Source: Trifolium pratense
Lineage: Eukaryota > Streptophyta > Magnoliopsida > Fabales > Fabaceae
Length of the DNA stretch: 64,000 bases
NCBI RefSeq assembly: GCF_020283565.1
Contig: NC_060061.1
Span: 28,743,362-28,807,361 of the forward strand
Direction of reading: 5' to 3'
Of the stretch, positions 53,801-64,000 are shown one piece after another. The notes under the pieces are model-generated. The model was given only the letters and a program-made list of their open reading frames with translations. It had not been told where the DNA came from and did not search any database. Positions within the stretch are counted from its first letter, which is position 1; each line of letters opens with the position of its first letter. A program made the position numbers and the translations under genes.

Positions 53801-54389
53801 GAAAGAGGGGTAATATAACCAACCTTGTATTTGCATCGAAATGTTTGTTTGTTAATGCCATATGATGGGATTTCACCTTTATTTCTTGAACTCCTGGAAA
53901 CTTGAGGTCTGCTTTAGATTCTTAAATATGATTTTCCCTAATATTTTGATCATTTTTAATTATGGTGGATGCAATGAAGAATTGTTTTGTAGATCCTTAT
54001 TGTTTCTCTAAATTTTTTATTAGGTCACTATAAATAAGTCCCTCAAGGCTCAATCCTACCTTTAACAGTATAACAGGATCACAATTTTGCAGATGACTGT
54101 AATTGTTAATTAACCGAGTCTAACTGCTATGAGATAGTGGGAACCTGTGTCATTTTTTGTGATTGGGAAAGGGAAATAGGAGTGCCTTTAAAAAATTTAA
54201 ATCTGGGGAATTAAATTATTATTTAAACGACTTTTAAGTACTCAAGGTAGATTGCCCGGATCTTCTTTAACCCTAGGCGAAGGGCTTCTTATCACTAATG
54301 CTCTAGCCCACTTTATTGACTACTAATTGTCAATGTTTGTTCATTGCAGCTGTAAGACAACTCAATAGGTGTATTGTTTAGAGGCTAAA

Positions 54390-57300
54390 ATGAGCTCTGT
54401 TGGTAAGTTGCTCTCAGCAATCAGGAACTCTAACTTGATTTTTGGGTGTAAATTATCCACTTTGGAGTTCTGTTGTGGGAAGGAAAAAACCATTCCATTA
54501 TGCTGTATTTTTTTCCTCACTATCAATTCACTTTATATCTGTAATATTTAGTATTGCTTGATTTCAGGTGGTAGATCTGCTGGAAGAGCATTTGAGTTTG
54601 GAAGAACCTATGTAGTCAGGCCTAAAGGTAAACACCAAGCAACTATAGTTTGGTTGCATGGTCTCGGGGATAACGGCTCCAGGTGATAAGACATACCTAT
54701 TTATTTATTTTCTCCCAAAATTCATATGACTGAAAATTCTTTTATAATTTTATTGTTGGGAGATATGTTCTCACACTCTTTTAATTTTCAGGCTTTCGTT
54801 TATAATAATTGTGTACTCGCCTAGATAGTTGTGAAATGAATAATGATGTCACAAATCATGGCTTTTTGCTTGTAAAATGCTTTGGAAGATTCAGTAGCAT
54901 GTTCAATTTTTATCCCCTTTTATTAATTTTTTAAATTGTTGTAAATTGTTTCATTGAGAACTTTTGCATGTCTAGGTTTTATAACATGGGTAAAAATTAC
55001 AATCTTTTTAATAAATACATAACATCATTCGATATTACTTACAGTATAGTATAACCTATGATGCACAAACATGATATGAGTATTGGATACAATATGTATC
55101 CGATACGTCCTTTGCTAAAAAAATTACAATACAGGATTTTAGAATATGAATATAAACAATTAAAAATTTACTAGAAAATTTATTTTACTAACATAAATTT
55201 ACAAAATTCCTTAAAATCCAATTAACACTATGTTAAGAATAAAATATTCTAAATTTTTTTGTGCTAAGGCACCTACACCCCTTATGTGAAAGTTGACTCG
55301 GTGATGAAGTGAAGGTGGTATAAGTAAAATTATACTTGGTGGGAAAATGATATGAAGACTGAAATGGTGAACTGAATTTTCAATTAAATGGGATTTTCAG
55401 TTTCAAAGCAAAATAGGAAAAGTGCCACTGATGAAGGCAAAAAGACCTGATGCGTATCGAAGATACATTTTATGGCGTATCCATTTTGATACTTCTCTGA
55501 TATGTACTCATGGAGTATCAAAGTGTATCTGTGTCCGATAGGTATCTAATATGGACATGGTGTGGAAAACCACACATTGGGTGTGTTTCTGAATGTACCT
55601 TCAAATGCAGTTTTGATAATAATGGGGAAATGAAATTTTCTTTAGTAGTAAAAATTGAGAACTATATATGATTTTAGTAACATAGGGATATATTATTAGT
55701 TGTAAGAAATCGAACTCTGGTTTAAGTCATTACTGCATTTTCTTTTCCACTTTTCACCATTGTAGAGCTTGGCTCATCACATTTCCATCAAATGATATAA
55801 AGTTTCCTCAATTGAAATTCTTGAGTTCTATCAGTAACTAACTAACTTCTCTGAGAAACCAACCATTGGGTTAGCTTGGGTCCCATCAGCCCTTGCCCTT
55901 TCTTCTTTCTGACAGGACTCCTCCTACCAATACCCCCTTTCAAAGCATGCACCTTGTGCTCCAGGTGAAAAGTACGAAAGGTTGCTGGCATGATATGTAT
56001 TGTAATTGTAATACTACTCATGGTTACCTGCAAAGGCTGGGGTTAAGGTTTTGTGATACTAGGGACAACCTTCTTCAAAATGTAACCAGGAAGACCATAA
56101 AATTGTGTTGCCAATTTTACATTCCCCTTCTTTGTTTTGGATCTCAACCTATATGGCTGAATCTTTTAGTAAATCCAGTCATCCTTTTGATATTCCACCT
56201 CATCACTTTTTATCGGCCTGCATCTTCATTAGTTCTTGAGCTCTGTTCCAAATTCTAATTTAATCTATGCAGCACGTTGTTGGGGTTTTTTGATATTCCA
56301 CTTAATCAATTCATTGACTTCCTCAGCCCTAGAAAGTATTGGCAGTTAGTTGGTTTTTTTTTTTTAGTATTTACAGTTTAATTTTATAGAACTATTATAT
56401 TAAGTTATTAACCATCTTTCAGAAGTTGCATTTGCATTGTGTTAAAAAATTAAAATTGTACAAAGAATGATTTGAATTCATCATGGTATGAAATTGTGAC
56501 TTGAGTTTTGATATCAGATTCCAAAAATATGATTAATAAATTAAACTATTTTGTTTTGGGTGCATTGCTTCCATATCTGATGGAGGAAATCTTATGAAGA
56601 TTGTCAAACTGGTGCTTGCAGTTGCACCAGGGGCACTTGTGCCAGTTGCTAAAGTGTGGGTATTTTGTATCCATTGAGCAAAGACAGGTTGTAATTGTAT
56701 AGCGGTATCTGATTCGTCAGACTTGAATAATGCAAAAATTCATAAAAAGAGATACATAAATCAGAAAAGGGGAAACAACAGGAATACCAACTAGATTCAA
56801 CTTAACATGATGTTTTACATTCGTTTAAATGATGTGGTTATTATAACTCCGAAGTCAGTACCGTGATTTAACTCATTGCATTTGCAGTTGGTCCCAGCTA
56901 TTAGAGACCATTCCTCTTCCAAATGTAAGTACGCAAAACTTTGGTTGTTAAAGGAAAACATAGACGATTAATGATGAGTTGCTTATCCTATGAATCAGTA
57001 AGATTGTTTCTGTACTAATCAAAAAGCTTATTATATCTTTGAATTGCACTATGCAGATTAAATGGATATGTCCAACTGCTCCCACACGACCAATGTCTAT
57101 ATTTGGCGGCTTTCCTTCTACTGCTTGTAAGTGTGATTGTTTTGTAGGATCTGATTGTTGCCATCAACTTTTAGCGTTTATGGTTTTCATATAATAAATT
57201 AAGCATATGTGGTGCAGCACATAAGAGGCACAATAACCACCATGTCATATTGGTTAGTAGAATTTAGTCACCTTTCAATATTTAAAATAATACTTGACGT

Positions 57301-59063
57301 ATCCAATTGCATATAAGGACAGAGACTCATGTTTAAATCTAAAAATAACCTTAAGTGGTCTCGATAAATTTCTTTACTGCTACTTTATGTCTTTTAGGGT
57401 TTGATGTTGAAGAGCTTTCTGAAGCAGCTCCCGATGATCTAGAAGGTTTGGATGCTTCAGCGGCACATGTTGCCAATTTGTTGTCGACAGAACCTGCAGA
57501 CAGTAGGTTTCTTATATGAAATTTTTTTCTTTCAATTCCTCTGACGTTCATTTAATGCTAGGTTATCATAAAACATAGCTTAATGATTGTAGACTAACAC
57601 AGGAATTTATGCTGGTTACAGTCGCAAATGATGAACTTGCATACCAAAATATATAATAGAATTAAGAAATGAAAAGAGGAAGAACATTTTCCACCCTTAT
57701 ATTGTATAGTCAAATGTAAACTTCTACTTTGTGCGACTCATGTTGACATTTAAATGTTGGCCAATAATGAGATCTCTTCTCAGTATAGTTCAATTTTGAA
57801 TTTGCATAAAATTGAAAATTGTCCAAAAAGTGTATTTTGAAAATTGTCCAGTTAAGCTTGGTGTTGGAGGGTTTAGCATGGGAGCAGCTACTGCCCTTTA
57901 CTCAGCATCCTGCTTTACTGCTGGAAAATATGGGAATGGCAATGCTTATCCAGCCAACATAAGTGCAGCTGTTGGATTAAGTGGCTGGCTTCCATGTTCA
58001 AAGTATGTCGTTATTCTACTTTAACTTGTGATGTTGGAAAAAATATCACTTTTTATACAATGAAATTGTTATATTTATGTTCTTGTCTAGGACCTTGAGT
58101 AACAAATTACAAGGGGTAGATGAAGCCACAAGGCGTGCTCAGTCCTTTCCCATTTTGATGTGTCATGGAAAAGGTAATTTCTTTGAAGTATTAAAAAATA
58201 AATCGTAGAAACGATCATTTGAGAGAGGCGGTAAAATAACACAAGTGCCATATGTTGAGATATAATCATCATTTTGGTATTTGAAATTACAAGGGTTGGT
58301 CAATTTCATACTTCAAATTTGTGAAGTAGCAATTTAGTCTCATAAAATGAACAATGTCGGTCGATCAAATCTTGTTTTTTTCCTTCCAAATTTTGCACTA
58401 CAATTTTAATGGTTCTATGTTTGTCTTGATGATTCAAGAGATTCTTCAAGTCAATATGCAGGTCTTTCATTGAGTTTTGATGGATGTTTGCTTAAGGTAT
58501 AAATTGAAGGATGGACTACATTTATTGATGTTAATTTAAGGGACTAGTTTTCTATTTAGTCGCGGAACTAAATTGCTCGACCCGGATTTACTCCCATATA
58601 TTTATTTATCTAGTTTGTCGAATTTTTTCCATATATTTATCAGTGCATAAATCATACAATTCTATTCTAAAACTGCTGTATTGATAGAGATTATTAGTCT
58701 ATAACTTTTGCTGACATGAACAGTAGGTTATGTAATGTATATATGGTGATATTATAACATATGGACATATATTATTTCAGGCGATGACGTGGTTCCATTT
58801 AAGTTTGGTGAGAAATCATCCAAGTGCTTAAGTGCTAATGGATTTCAGGATGTAACTTTTAAAGCTTATAATGGGTAATTAACAACATATTCTTCTAAAA
58901 ATTTTGTACTAGTTTTTATAGAATCCTTATCCCTTGCTTCATGTTAATTTTTGTTTTGGTTCTTGCACATTACAGGCTTGGCCACTACACAATTCCAGAA
59001 GAGACGGACGATGTTTGTGCTTGGCTAACATCAAAATTGGGACTTGAAGGCAATGCTGCCTAG
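54390..59063 (+). CDS. Acyl-protein thioesterase / lysophospholipase-like serine hydrolase
   Basis: Nine coding exons: 54390-54402, 54568-54682, 56888-56924, 57057-57126, 57398-57502, 57852-58002, 58091-58173, 58781-58874, 58976-59063. They total 756 nt, giving 251 residues in frame, with GT-AG introns throughout. The alpha/beta-hydrolase fold has oxyanion-hole LHGLGDNG near residue 40, nucleophile GGFSMGA (Ser122), [13 protein letters not shown] (Asp193) and GLGHYT (His226), the complete triad of the acyl-protein thioesterase/LYPLA family. Such enzymes remove palmitate from cysteines of cytosolic proteins or cleave lysophospholipids; plant members include SOBER1/TIPSY1-like proteins. The N-terminus [23 protein letters not shown] and the length match plant relatives. 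There is no signal peptide, so it should be cytosolic. The ATG is in the second exon, after a short leader. Intron 1 holds a SINE; intron 3 (2.2 kb) is repeat-rich. Confidence 0.93.
54683..56887. other. Large third intron with a decayed repeat
   Basis: 2.2 kb between coding exons 2 and 3. At about 55050-55560, words TATCCGATACG and ATCGGACACAGATAC occur in opposite orientation near the two sides, suggesting a decayed TIR element. The open frame at 55893-56258 has no protein features. Confidence 0.4.
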
Positions 59064-59588
59064 TTAGCACTTAGCATTAGTAAGAAAGGGACCAAAATGT
59101 GAAAAAAATAGTTATTTCTCTTTTTTCTATGACTATTATAATTTAATTTATTAGTCGCAATTTCAGCGAGTACCCTGGGGTATTTGTTTAAGAAAACAAA
59201 AATGAGTATTAATTTGTTGGAAAATACATTTTAGAGAATAATGATTTGCATGTGGTATCTTTCTACTTTCCCAATGAACACATAATTTTGACGATTCCAT
59301 GCCAATTTGCAGTCGAGGCTTTGGGCAACATTTTTCATTTCTCTTCTACCCCTCTGATTGTACTACACTTTTCGTAAAAACCTTACCAAACTTTGTTAGA
59401 GGGTATAAGAGATATGAAAAGTGTATAGATATGTGTACAATTAGTTTTGTTAACAACCAAGCATTTTCCAAATTGTATAGAGTCTTGAAATTTTGTGAAA
59501 TCTTTATGAAGTATGTGTTTATTTTAACTTTTTTATAAGGAGATACGAGACTTTTGTAGTGAACCATTATATTAAGAGAAGATGTTAT
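59064..59588. other. 3' UTR and downstream DNA of the thioesterase gene
   Basis: AT-rich, with several possible polyadenylation-like words (for example TAATTTAATTTATTA near 59140). The exact 3' end cannot be fixed. No other gene. Confidence 0.4.
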
Positions 59589-61070
59589 GGGTCTGTGCCA
59601 AGCCAAAAAAAGCTAGCTTATAGCTTTTGTTTTATGGCTTATAAGTTAAAAGACCTGTTTGGTAACAGTCTTTTCAGAAAGAGTTTATAGCTTATTTTAC
59701 TGACTTATACCTTATTTTCCATAAGCTATTTCAAGTAGCTTATGAGCTTATAGCTTCTAGCTTATCATTTTTTCTTCAACTTTTACCCTTATAATTTTAT
59801 CTTAAATCCAATTTTATCCTTTCCAATTTATTATAGTATTACTATAATATGAAATAAAATAAATACGTTAGTCATGTTCCGATTACTTTCTAATTCTTAT
59901 ATTTTATCTTTGTCTCTATTTCAATTTCAATTTATATACTTGTACTATTCATTGTTCAATCAGGACGATCAATTTTTAATATACTGAATGTAAAGCAACT
60001 GTCAATGCTTACATTTCAAAGATAACATTTACCGGTAATCATAAAAATATACATTTATATACAATATTAGTTTATATATAATGAAACTAAATATCCTACA
60101 TACAAATAGGGATGACAGAAAAACCCAAACCCGTGAGACCCACCCGAACCCAAACCCAAGTCAACGGGCGAAACCCGAATTGACTGGGTTTGGGTGACAC
60201 CCGAAAATATGGGTGTGGGTTTGGTATCACTCAAACCCACACCCGAAACCCATACACCCACCCGAAACATGTTAAAATTACCTAAATACCCCCACATATA
60301 TATATATAAGTGTAAAAATAAAATTAGGTTTTTCACAAACCACAAACCAAAATTGTGTTTGAATTTTGCTTGAAAGTTGGAAGAACTTAATTTTGGTTTA
60401 GTTGTAATTTAATTTTTTGAAAGACTATTTTGTAATTTTAAATTCCCTTATAATTTTAAACCTATGTTTTTGTTAAGTGATTGACAATATGTTTAAATTT
60501 CATTGTTTTTGCTTAAATTTACCTTGTTTTGCTTAAATTTACAAAGTAGTACAAAATGCTTTGTGGGTTTGGGTTTGGGTGTAAAAAACCCGAACCCAAT
60601 GGATGTGGGCGTGGGTGTGGTTTTGCCACCCGAACAGATTTGGGTTTGGGTGTTGATTTCGGGTGTGGGTTTGGTATCACTCAAACCCGCACCCGTGGGC
60701 GCCCGTTGCCATCCCTACATACAAATAATGAATATAATTATACAAAAAAAATAAATGAAGATAAATATCGATTTATAACGAAATAAAATTTAAAAACTAT
60801 ATAAATGGATATAAATGTTTAAAAGTTAATTATAAATAAATAATCAAAATAAATAAATAAATAATTATAAATAATTAAAGTATCTCAAATATTAAATTAA
60901 TATCAATTTTATTATGAGTTAAGAATATCATTTTATGTCATTTTACATTATCAGCTAGTTAAATTGCTAATTTTACGAAACACTTCAATTAGCTTATCAG
61001 CTATCAGTCATCAATCATCAATTATAAGCTAAAAGCTATCGGCCAACCGCTATTTTTGCCAAACAGACTC
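59589..61070. mobile_element. hAT-like element (GGGTCTGT...GACTC) with a nested element
   Basis: Left end GGGTCTGTGCCAAGCCAAAA and right end complement GAGTCTGTTTGGCAAAAATA pair imperfectly. Both are followed inward by AGCTTATAGC/TAGCTTATAA-type words in opposite orientation. The flanks GATGTTAT (59581-59588) and TATGTTAA (61071-61078) share 6 of 8 bases, a worn hAT TSD. The interior is AT-rich without a transposase frame and is interrupted by the younger element at 60107-60717. Confidence 0.6.
60107..60717. mobile_element. Nested hAT-like element rich in CCCGAACCC words
   Basis: Ends TAGGGATGACA and TGCCATCCCTA (inverted). Exact 8-bp TSD CATACAAA (60099-60106 and 60718-60725). The subterminal ~150 bases on each side are packed with ACCCGAACCCAAACCC-type words in opposite orientation. 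No coding function; frames here are repeat artefacts. Confidence 0.85.
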
Positions 61071-61847
61071 TATGTTAATTTGGGATGACGCATTTTTGAA
61101 AATAATGAAGTTTCTAACATTTTCATTGTTTCTAAAAATTACTCAACATTTTTTCTACTTAAATAGTCTATTATCACTCCTTGTTAATATAAGTTTAGTC
61201 CACACAAGATTTATAAATGTTTTTCTATAATATTTCATTCTTAATTGTTTTTTTTACAACACTTTATAGATAAGATTACTAATCTATTTCACTCATTATA
61301 TTTTTATTTTTTTATAAAAAATATGATTAATACAGTCAATCCATCTTCATCTAAACTTTATTTTATGAATTCAAATAAAAATTGAAATATAATTTTATAT
61401 TTTGATACAGAAATATATATTGATAATAAAATAATAACCAAGTTTTGAAGCCACAAAAAAATCAATAAAAATTTAACTTAGCACCTCTTGAGATTAATGT
61501 ATTCTTTTGCCAATGCAAACCAAAAACAATGACGAAAAGGAGATTAGTGATTGAGTTGTGTCTCATGGTGAAAGGGAAGTAAGAAAAAAAGAAAAAGATG
61601 GGGAGAAATGAAAGAATCATGGGTCCATTTGGATTTACTTATTGTTAAACTTATATAAAAAAAATAAGTTTTTATGTATGAGATCTAAGCAAATGAGATC
61701 ATCATTTTCAAGTTCAAGAAATTAATACTACAAAAGCAAAGACAATGACAAAAAAGAAATGAAGATTGATCATTGAGTTCTTGTGTACCGGTGAAGGAAG
61801 AGATACATTTGCTATCATTAGTTTTGATATGTAAAATTTTGGTAATC

Positions 61848-62270
61848 CTTTGGTATTTATTTATAGACAAAGGATTTGAGATGAGAAATCAAAGGATTCG
61901 AGAAGAGAAATTTAAGATAAGATTTGGTTATAGGTTTATGTAAGACTTTGGTGTGAAGTTTGGGAGCTTTAACATGAAATATAAGCAATAATGTAAAAAA
62001 GAATTACTGTTTTATATTCTCATTTGTTAGTTTAGGAATATATGCTTCCACAAATCATGGGATATATTCTTTTTTTTCAAAACTTTATGTTTGATTTTAC
62101 CTTCAAACGATATTCATTTTCTTGCTTGCATTGGATGCATGCTGACACCATTTGTCCTTTTACAATTAAACACAAATTTTACACCCAAGTCTCACATAAA
62201 TGCATTTAATAAAATCTTATTTTAATTTTTTTTCCTCAAATCGTTTGTCTATAAATACCAATAGAAGATA
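61848..62270. repeat. Imperfect foldback repeat, unclassified
   Basis: TTGGTATTTATTTATAGACA then AAGGATTTGAG on the left is answered by the complement (TTGGTATTTATAGACAAACG, ATTTGAGG) at 62233-62268. Similarity continues inward for about 100 bases (AAGATAAGATTTGG, TTTATGTAAGACTTTGGTGT). The arms are too diverged and the loop too large for a simple miRNA hairpin. No TSD was found. Confidence 0.5.
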
Positions 62271-62343
62271 TTTAGCCATTTAGAAAAGATAAATTTTTTT
62301 AGAGCGATGTAAATTATGAATGAATGTGAAGTATTTAAGTACT

Positions 62344-62393
62344 AAAGTATGCTATAACTCAATTAGTCAAAAAAAAGTATGCTATTATAACTC
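62344..62393 (+). mobile_element. Probable micro-retroposon 10 (plus strand)
   Basis: AAAGTATGCTATAACTC (62344-62360) and AAAGTATGCTAT-TATAACTC (62374-62393, with three extra bases) flank AATTAGTC plus five A. A third copy of ACTAAAGTATGCTATAAC near 62423 shows that this site has had more than one duplication. Confidence 0.6.
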
Positions 62394-63146
62394 GAGGTTT
62401 TCCATTCAATGATAAATAATAGTACTAAAGTATGCTATAACCGAAACACACACAATGTATCTATTTATTAAAAGTTTTCATTCTCATAACTAAGTTGCTT
62501 CTTGAAAATGCATTCTCATTTCAATATCATATCACTTTGTCTAGAAGGCTGAATATTGTTAGCCACATTAAGAAATAAATCCTGCGAAACAACAACAAAA
62601 GGAAGAAAAAAAGAAAGAAAAAGCACTATCCGTAGTCTTTAATCTTGAAGGACAACATCATGAATCATGATACCTTAATCAAATATATCTAATGATCTAA
62701 AATGAGACTTACAATCAAACATTAGGTAGACATAAGTCATGATGATACCTTAATGATTTTTAACCCTTTTGTTGAAATTTATAGAGGTTAAAGTTAAATA
62801 GAAAGGTCATGATGCAGCAACACATTGATTTCATCCCCTATGTTGATCTACTATGATATCCTGTAAAGAGAAAACTTATGAGGATTTAAGTTGTGGAACA
62901 ATATCTAAATTATTACTTATCCTTATCAGACTTTTTTCAAATTGGCAGCACAACTTACACTACCAATGCTCTCTACTTACCATCTCCATCAAGAAACTAT
63001 TTTTCATCATCCGCAGTTGCTGTCAACCATGCTTAGCTATTTTCTTCCTTCAATTTCTTCCTCTCATATTCTTTTTTCACATCTCATCTATGTTTTGCAT
63101 TGTTGCTTTCTCTGCCTCTTCTCATCTTTCTTCATTGTTTTTTCTC

Positions 63147-63153
63147 CGCAAAA

Positions 63154-63186
<33 letters not shown>
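63147..63186. repeat. (AAT)n microsatellite
   Basis: About 12 AAT repeats. Confidence 0.93.
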
Positions 63187-63391
63187 CAATAGGTTTAGTA
63201 GTAAAGTAATCATTATTGAATACACAAGCAAAATCCATAACAATAGTTATAAAAATACCATGTTATAATATTGGAAAATCAATTTAATCACTGCAATTAA
63301 ATTTCAATCTCCAACATACAGAACAAAATACTCATGAGACCAACCATGTCAACTTTAATTGTGTAAAAACCACATTTCCAAACCAAAAACA

Positions 63392-63771
63392 TGTTGGGGA
63401 TTAACCCAAAACAAAGAGCACTGAAGGATGAAAGATGAATGAAGAATGAATTTAGAATAAGCAGAAATTGAATAAAGGAAAAGTAAAAATCTTATTCTTC
63501 CACAAAGGGCCTTATTTGTTTATATACAAGTTTGTTACTTCAACTGAAGATAACTGCCTAACTACCTAGGACAAACAAAAAGTAACTGAATTACAGCGGT
63601 ACAAAACTAACTAACTAACTGCCTCTAAAAAACTAAGTAAATCAGAAACACGTATCAGAACCAAAACAGAGCTTCAGAACTTATATCAGCTTCAGAGGTT
63701 GTGAGGTTCAGAGGCTATGTTGCTTCAGACTCTGAAGTGCTTCAGAGCTTGGATTACCAGTCAAACCAATA
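63392..63771 (-). repeat. 3' LTR of a second copia element (minus strand)
   Basis: On the minus strand it starts just after the purine tract AAGGAGGAG and ends GGGTTAATCCCCAACA. A TATA-like GTATATAAACAA lies near 63513-63525. The boundary at the purine-tract side is approximate; the partner LTR is outside the window. Confidence 0.7.
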
Positions 63772-63778
63772 CTCCTCC

Positions 63779-64000
63779 TTAAGACAAGCTATCGAAGCAT
63801 ACAATCCCTATTTCCCTCCTGAGCTTGAGGAACTGATCTCTCTTCACAGCATTAGTCATTATATCAGCTTGTTGATTGTCAGTGGAACAATACTCCAAGC
63901 TTAACTTTCCTTTGTTGACTTGGTCCTTAAGGAAGTGAAATCTTGTCTCAATGTGTTTACTTTTACCATGACTAACAAGAATTTTAGCCAAGTTAATTGC
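63779..64000 (-). CDS. Copia pol C-terminus (RNase H end), runs off the window
   Basis: Minus-strand frame entering from beyond 64000 with AINLAKILVSHGKSKHIETR, then FHFLKDQVNKGKLSLEY and QQADIMTNAV. This is the conserved end of the Ty1/copia RNase H domain (the HIETRFHFLRDQV...ADI(L/M)TK block). It ends shortly before the purine tract and LTR. Only the last ~70 residues are visible, so whether the element is intact is unknown. Confidence 0.88.
   Translation of the reverse strand, partial: AINLAKILVSHGKSKHIETRFHFLKDQVNKGKLSLEYCSTDNQQADIMTNAVKRDQFLKLRREIGIVCFDSLS

Larger units (their letters stand above)
61079..63390. other. AT-rich intergenic DNA
   Basis: No gene is recognised. It contains the foldback at 61848, a micro-insertion at 62344 and an AAT microsatellite. 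Frames at 62853-63268 are low-complexity. Confidence 0.5.

Noticed and set aside
56335..56380. Another micro-retroposon (T run with AGTATTGGCAGTT and AGTATTTACAGTT)
   Set aside because: The repeats are only 11/13 identical and the T run abuts the wrong side of the insert, so the pattern does not fit.
57351..57551. Minus-strand 66-codon frame
   Set aside because: Antisense shadow of thioesterase exon 57398-57502.
60067..60786. Several frames around the CCCGAACCC-rich zones
   Set aside because: Inverted subterminal repeats of a hAT-like element; no protein features.

Overview
The window is nuclear DNA from a plant, most likely a legume of the clover/medick/pea group. Supporting signs are AT-rich intergenic DNA, a spliced gene with plant-type introns, Tat/Ogre-like LTRs, RNase H-bearing and zf-RVT LINEs, tRNA-derived SINEs, Helitron 3' ends of the CCCGTTTGNCCACTAG type, and hAT- and Mutator-like non-autonomous elements of kinds common in legumes. 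No bacterial, organellar, rRNA or CRISPR features were seen. || Layout. 0.07-2.9 kb: 5'-truncated, internally deleted LINE (minus). 4.0-5.5 kb: hAT-like element holding a nested Mutator-like element. 6.7 kb: small foldback MITE. 7.8-12.9 kb: complete Ty1/copia element with LTRs that look identical and an intact 1509-codon ORF. 13.6-17.65 kb: second LINE family (minus, with RNase H) sitting inside a ~190-bp tandem array. 19.4-21.2 kb: candidate minus-strand gene with an 816-bp hAT-like element in its first intron. 21.5-23.2 kb: partial copy of a composite repeat (Helitron-like 5' end, hAT-like element, Pack-MULE-like insert). 23.76 kb: SINE. 25.8-37.8 kb: 12-kb Tat/Ogre-like element with gag but no pol, carrying two large tandem arrays. 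38.5-50.7 kb: long Helitron-like block with a nested hAT-like element (which holds the Pack-MULE-like insert) and a nearly full-length LINE. 50.75-52.55 kb: second, compact Helitron. 52.9-59.1 kb: the one clear host gene, an acyl-protein-thioesterase-like serine hydrolase in ten exons (nine coding). 59.6-61.1 kb: hAT-like element with another hAT-like element nested inside. 63.4-64.0 kb: 3' end of a second copia element running off the window. || Functionally, only the thioesterase gene reads as an ordinary working host gene. Two further minus-strand loci (19.4-21.2 kb and about 24.5-38.0 kb) show splice-compatible exons but are not recognised. The rest is layered transposon insertion, whose order can be read from nesting and target-site duplications (TSDs). 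|| The most unusual signal is a series of at least eight very small insertions. Each is a 9-22 nt insert made of a run of A (or T) plus 4-8 other bases, flanked by 12-18 bp direct repeats. They look like retroposition events reduced to the 3' tail of a SINE or LINE. The second is a Pack-MULE-like element, present in three partial or complete copies, that carries what looks like the start of a JAM-type bHLH transcription-factor gene (5' leader, ATG and about 25 codons). All element families, splice sites and homologies were judged by eye; no database search or alignment program was run.
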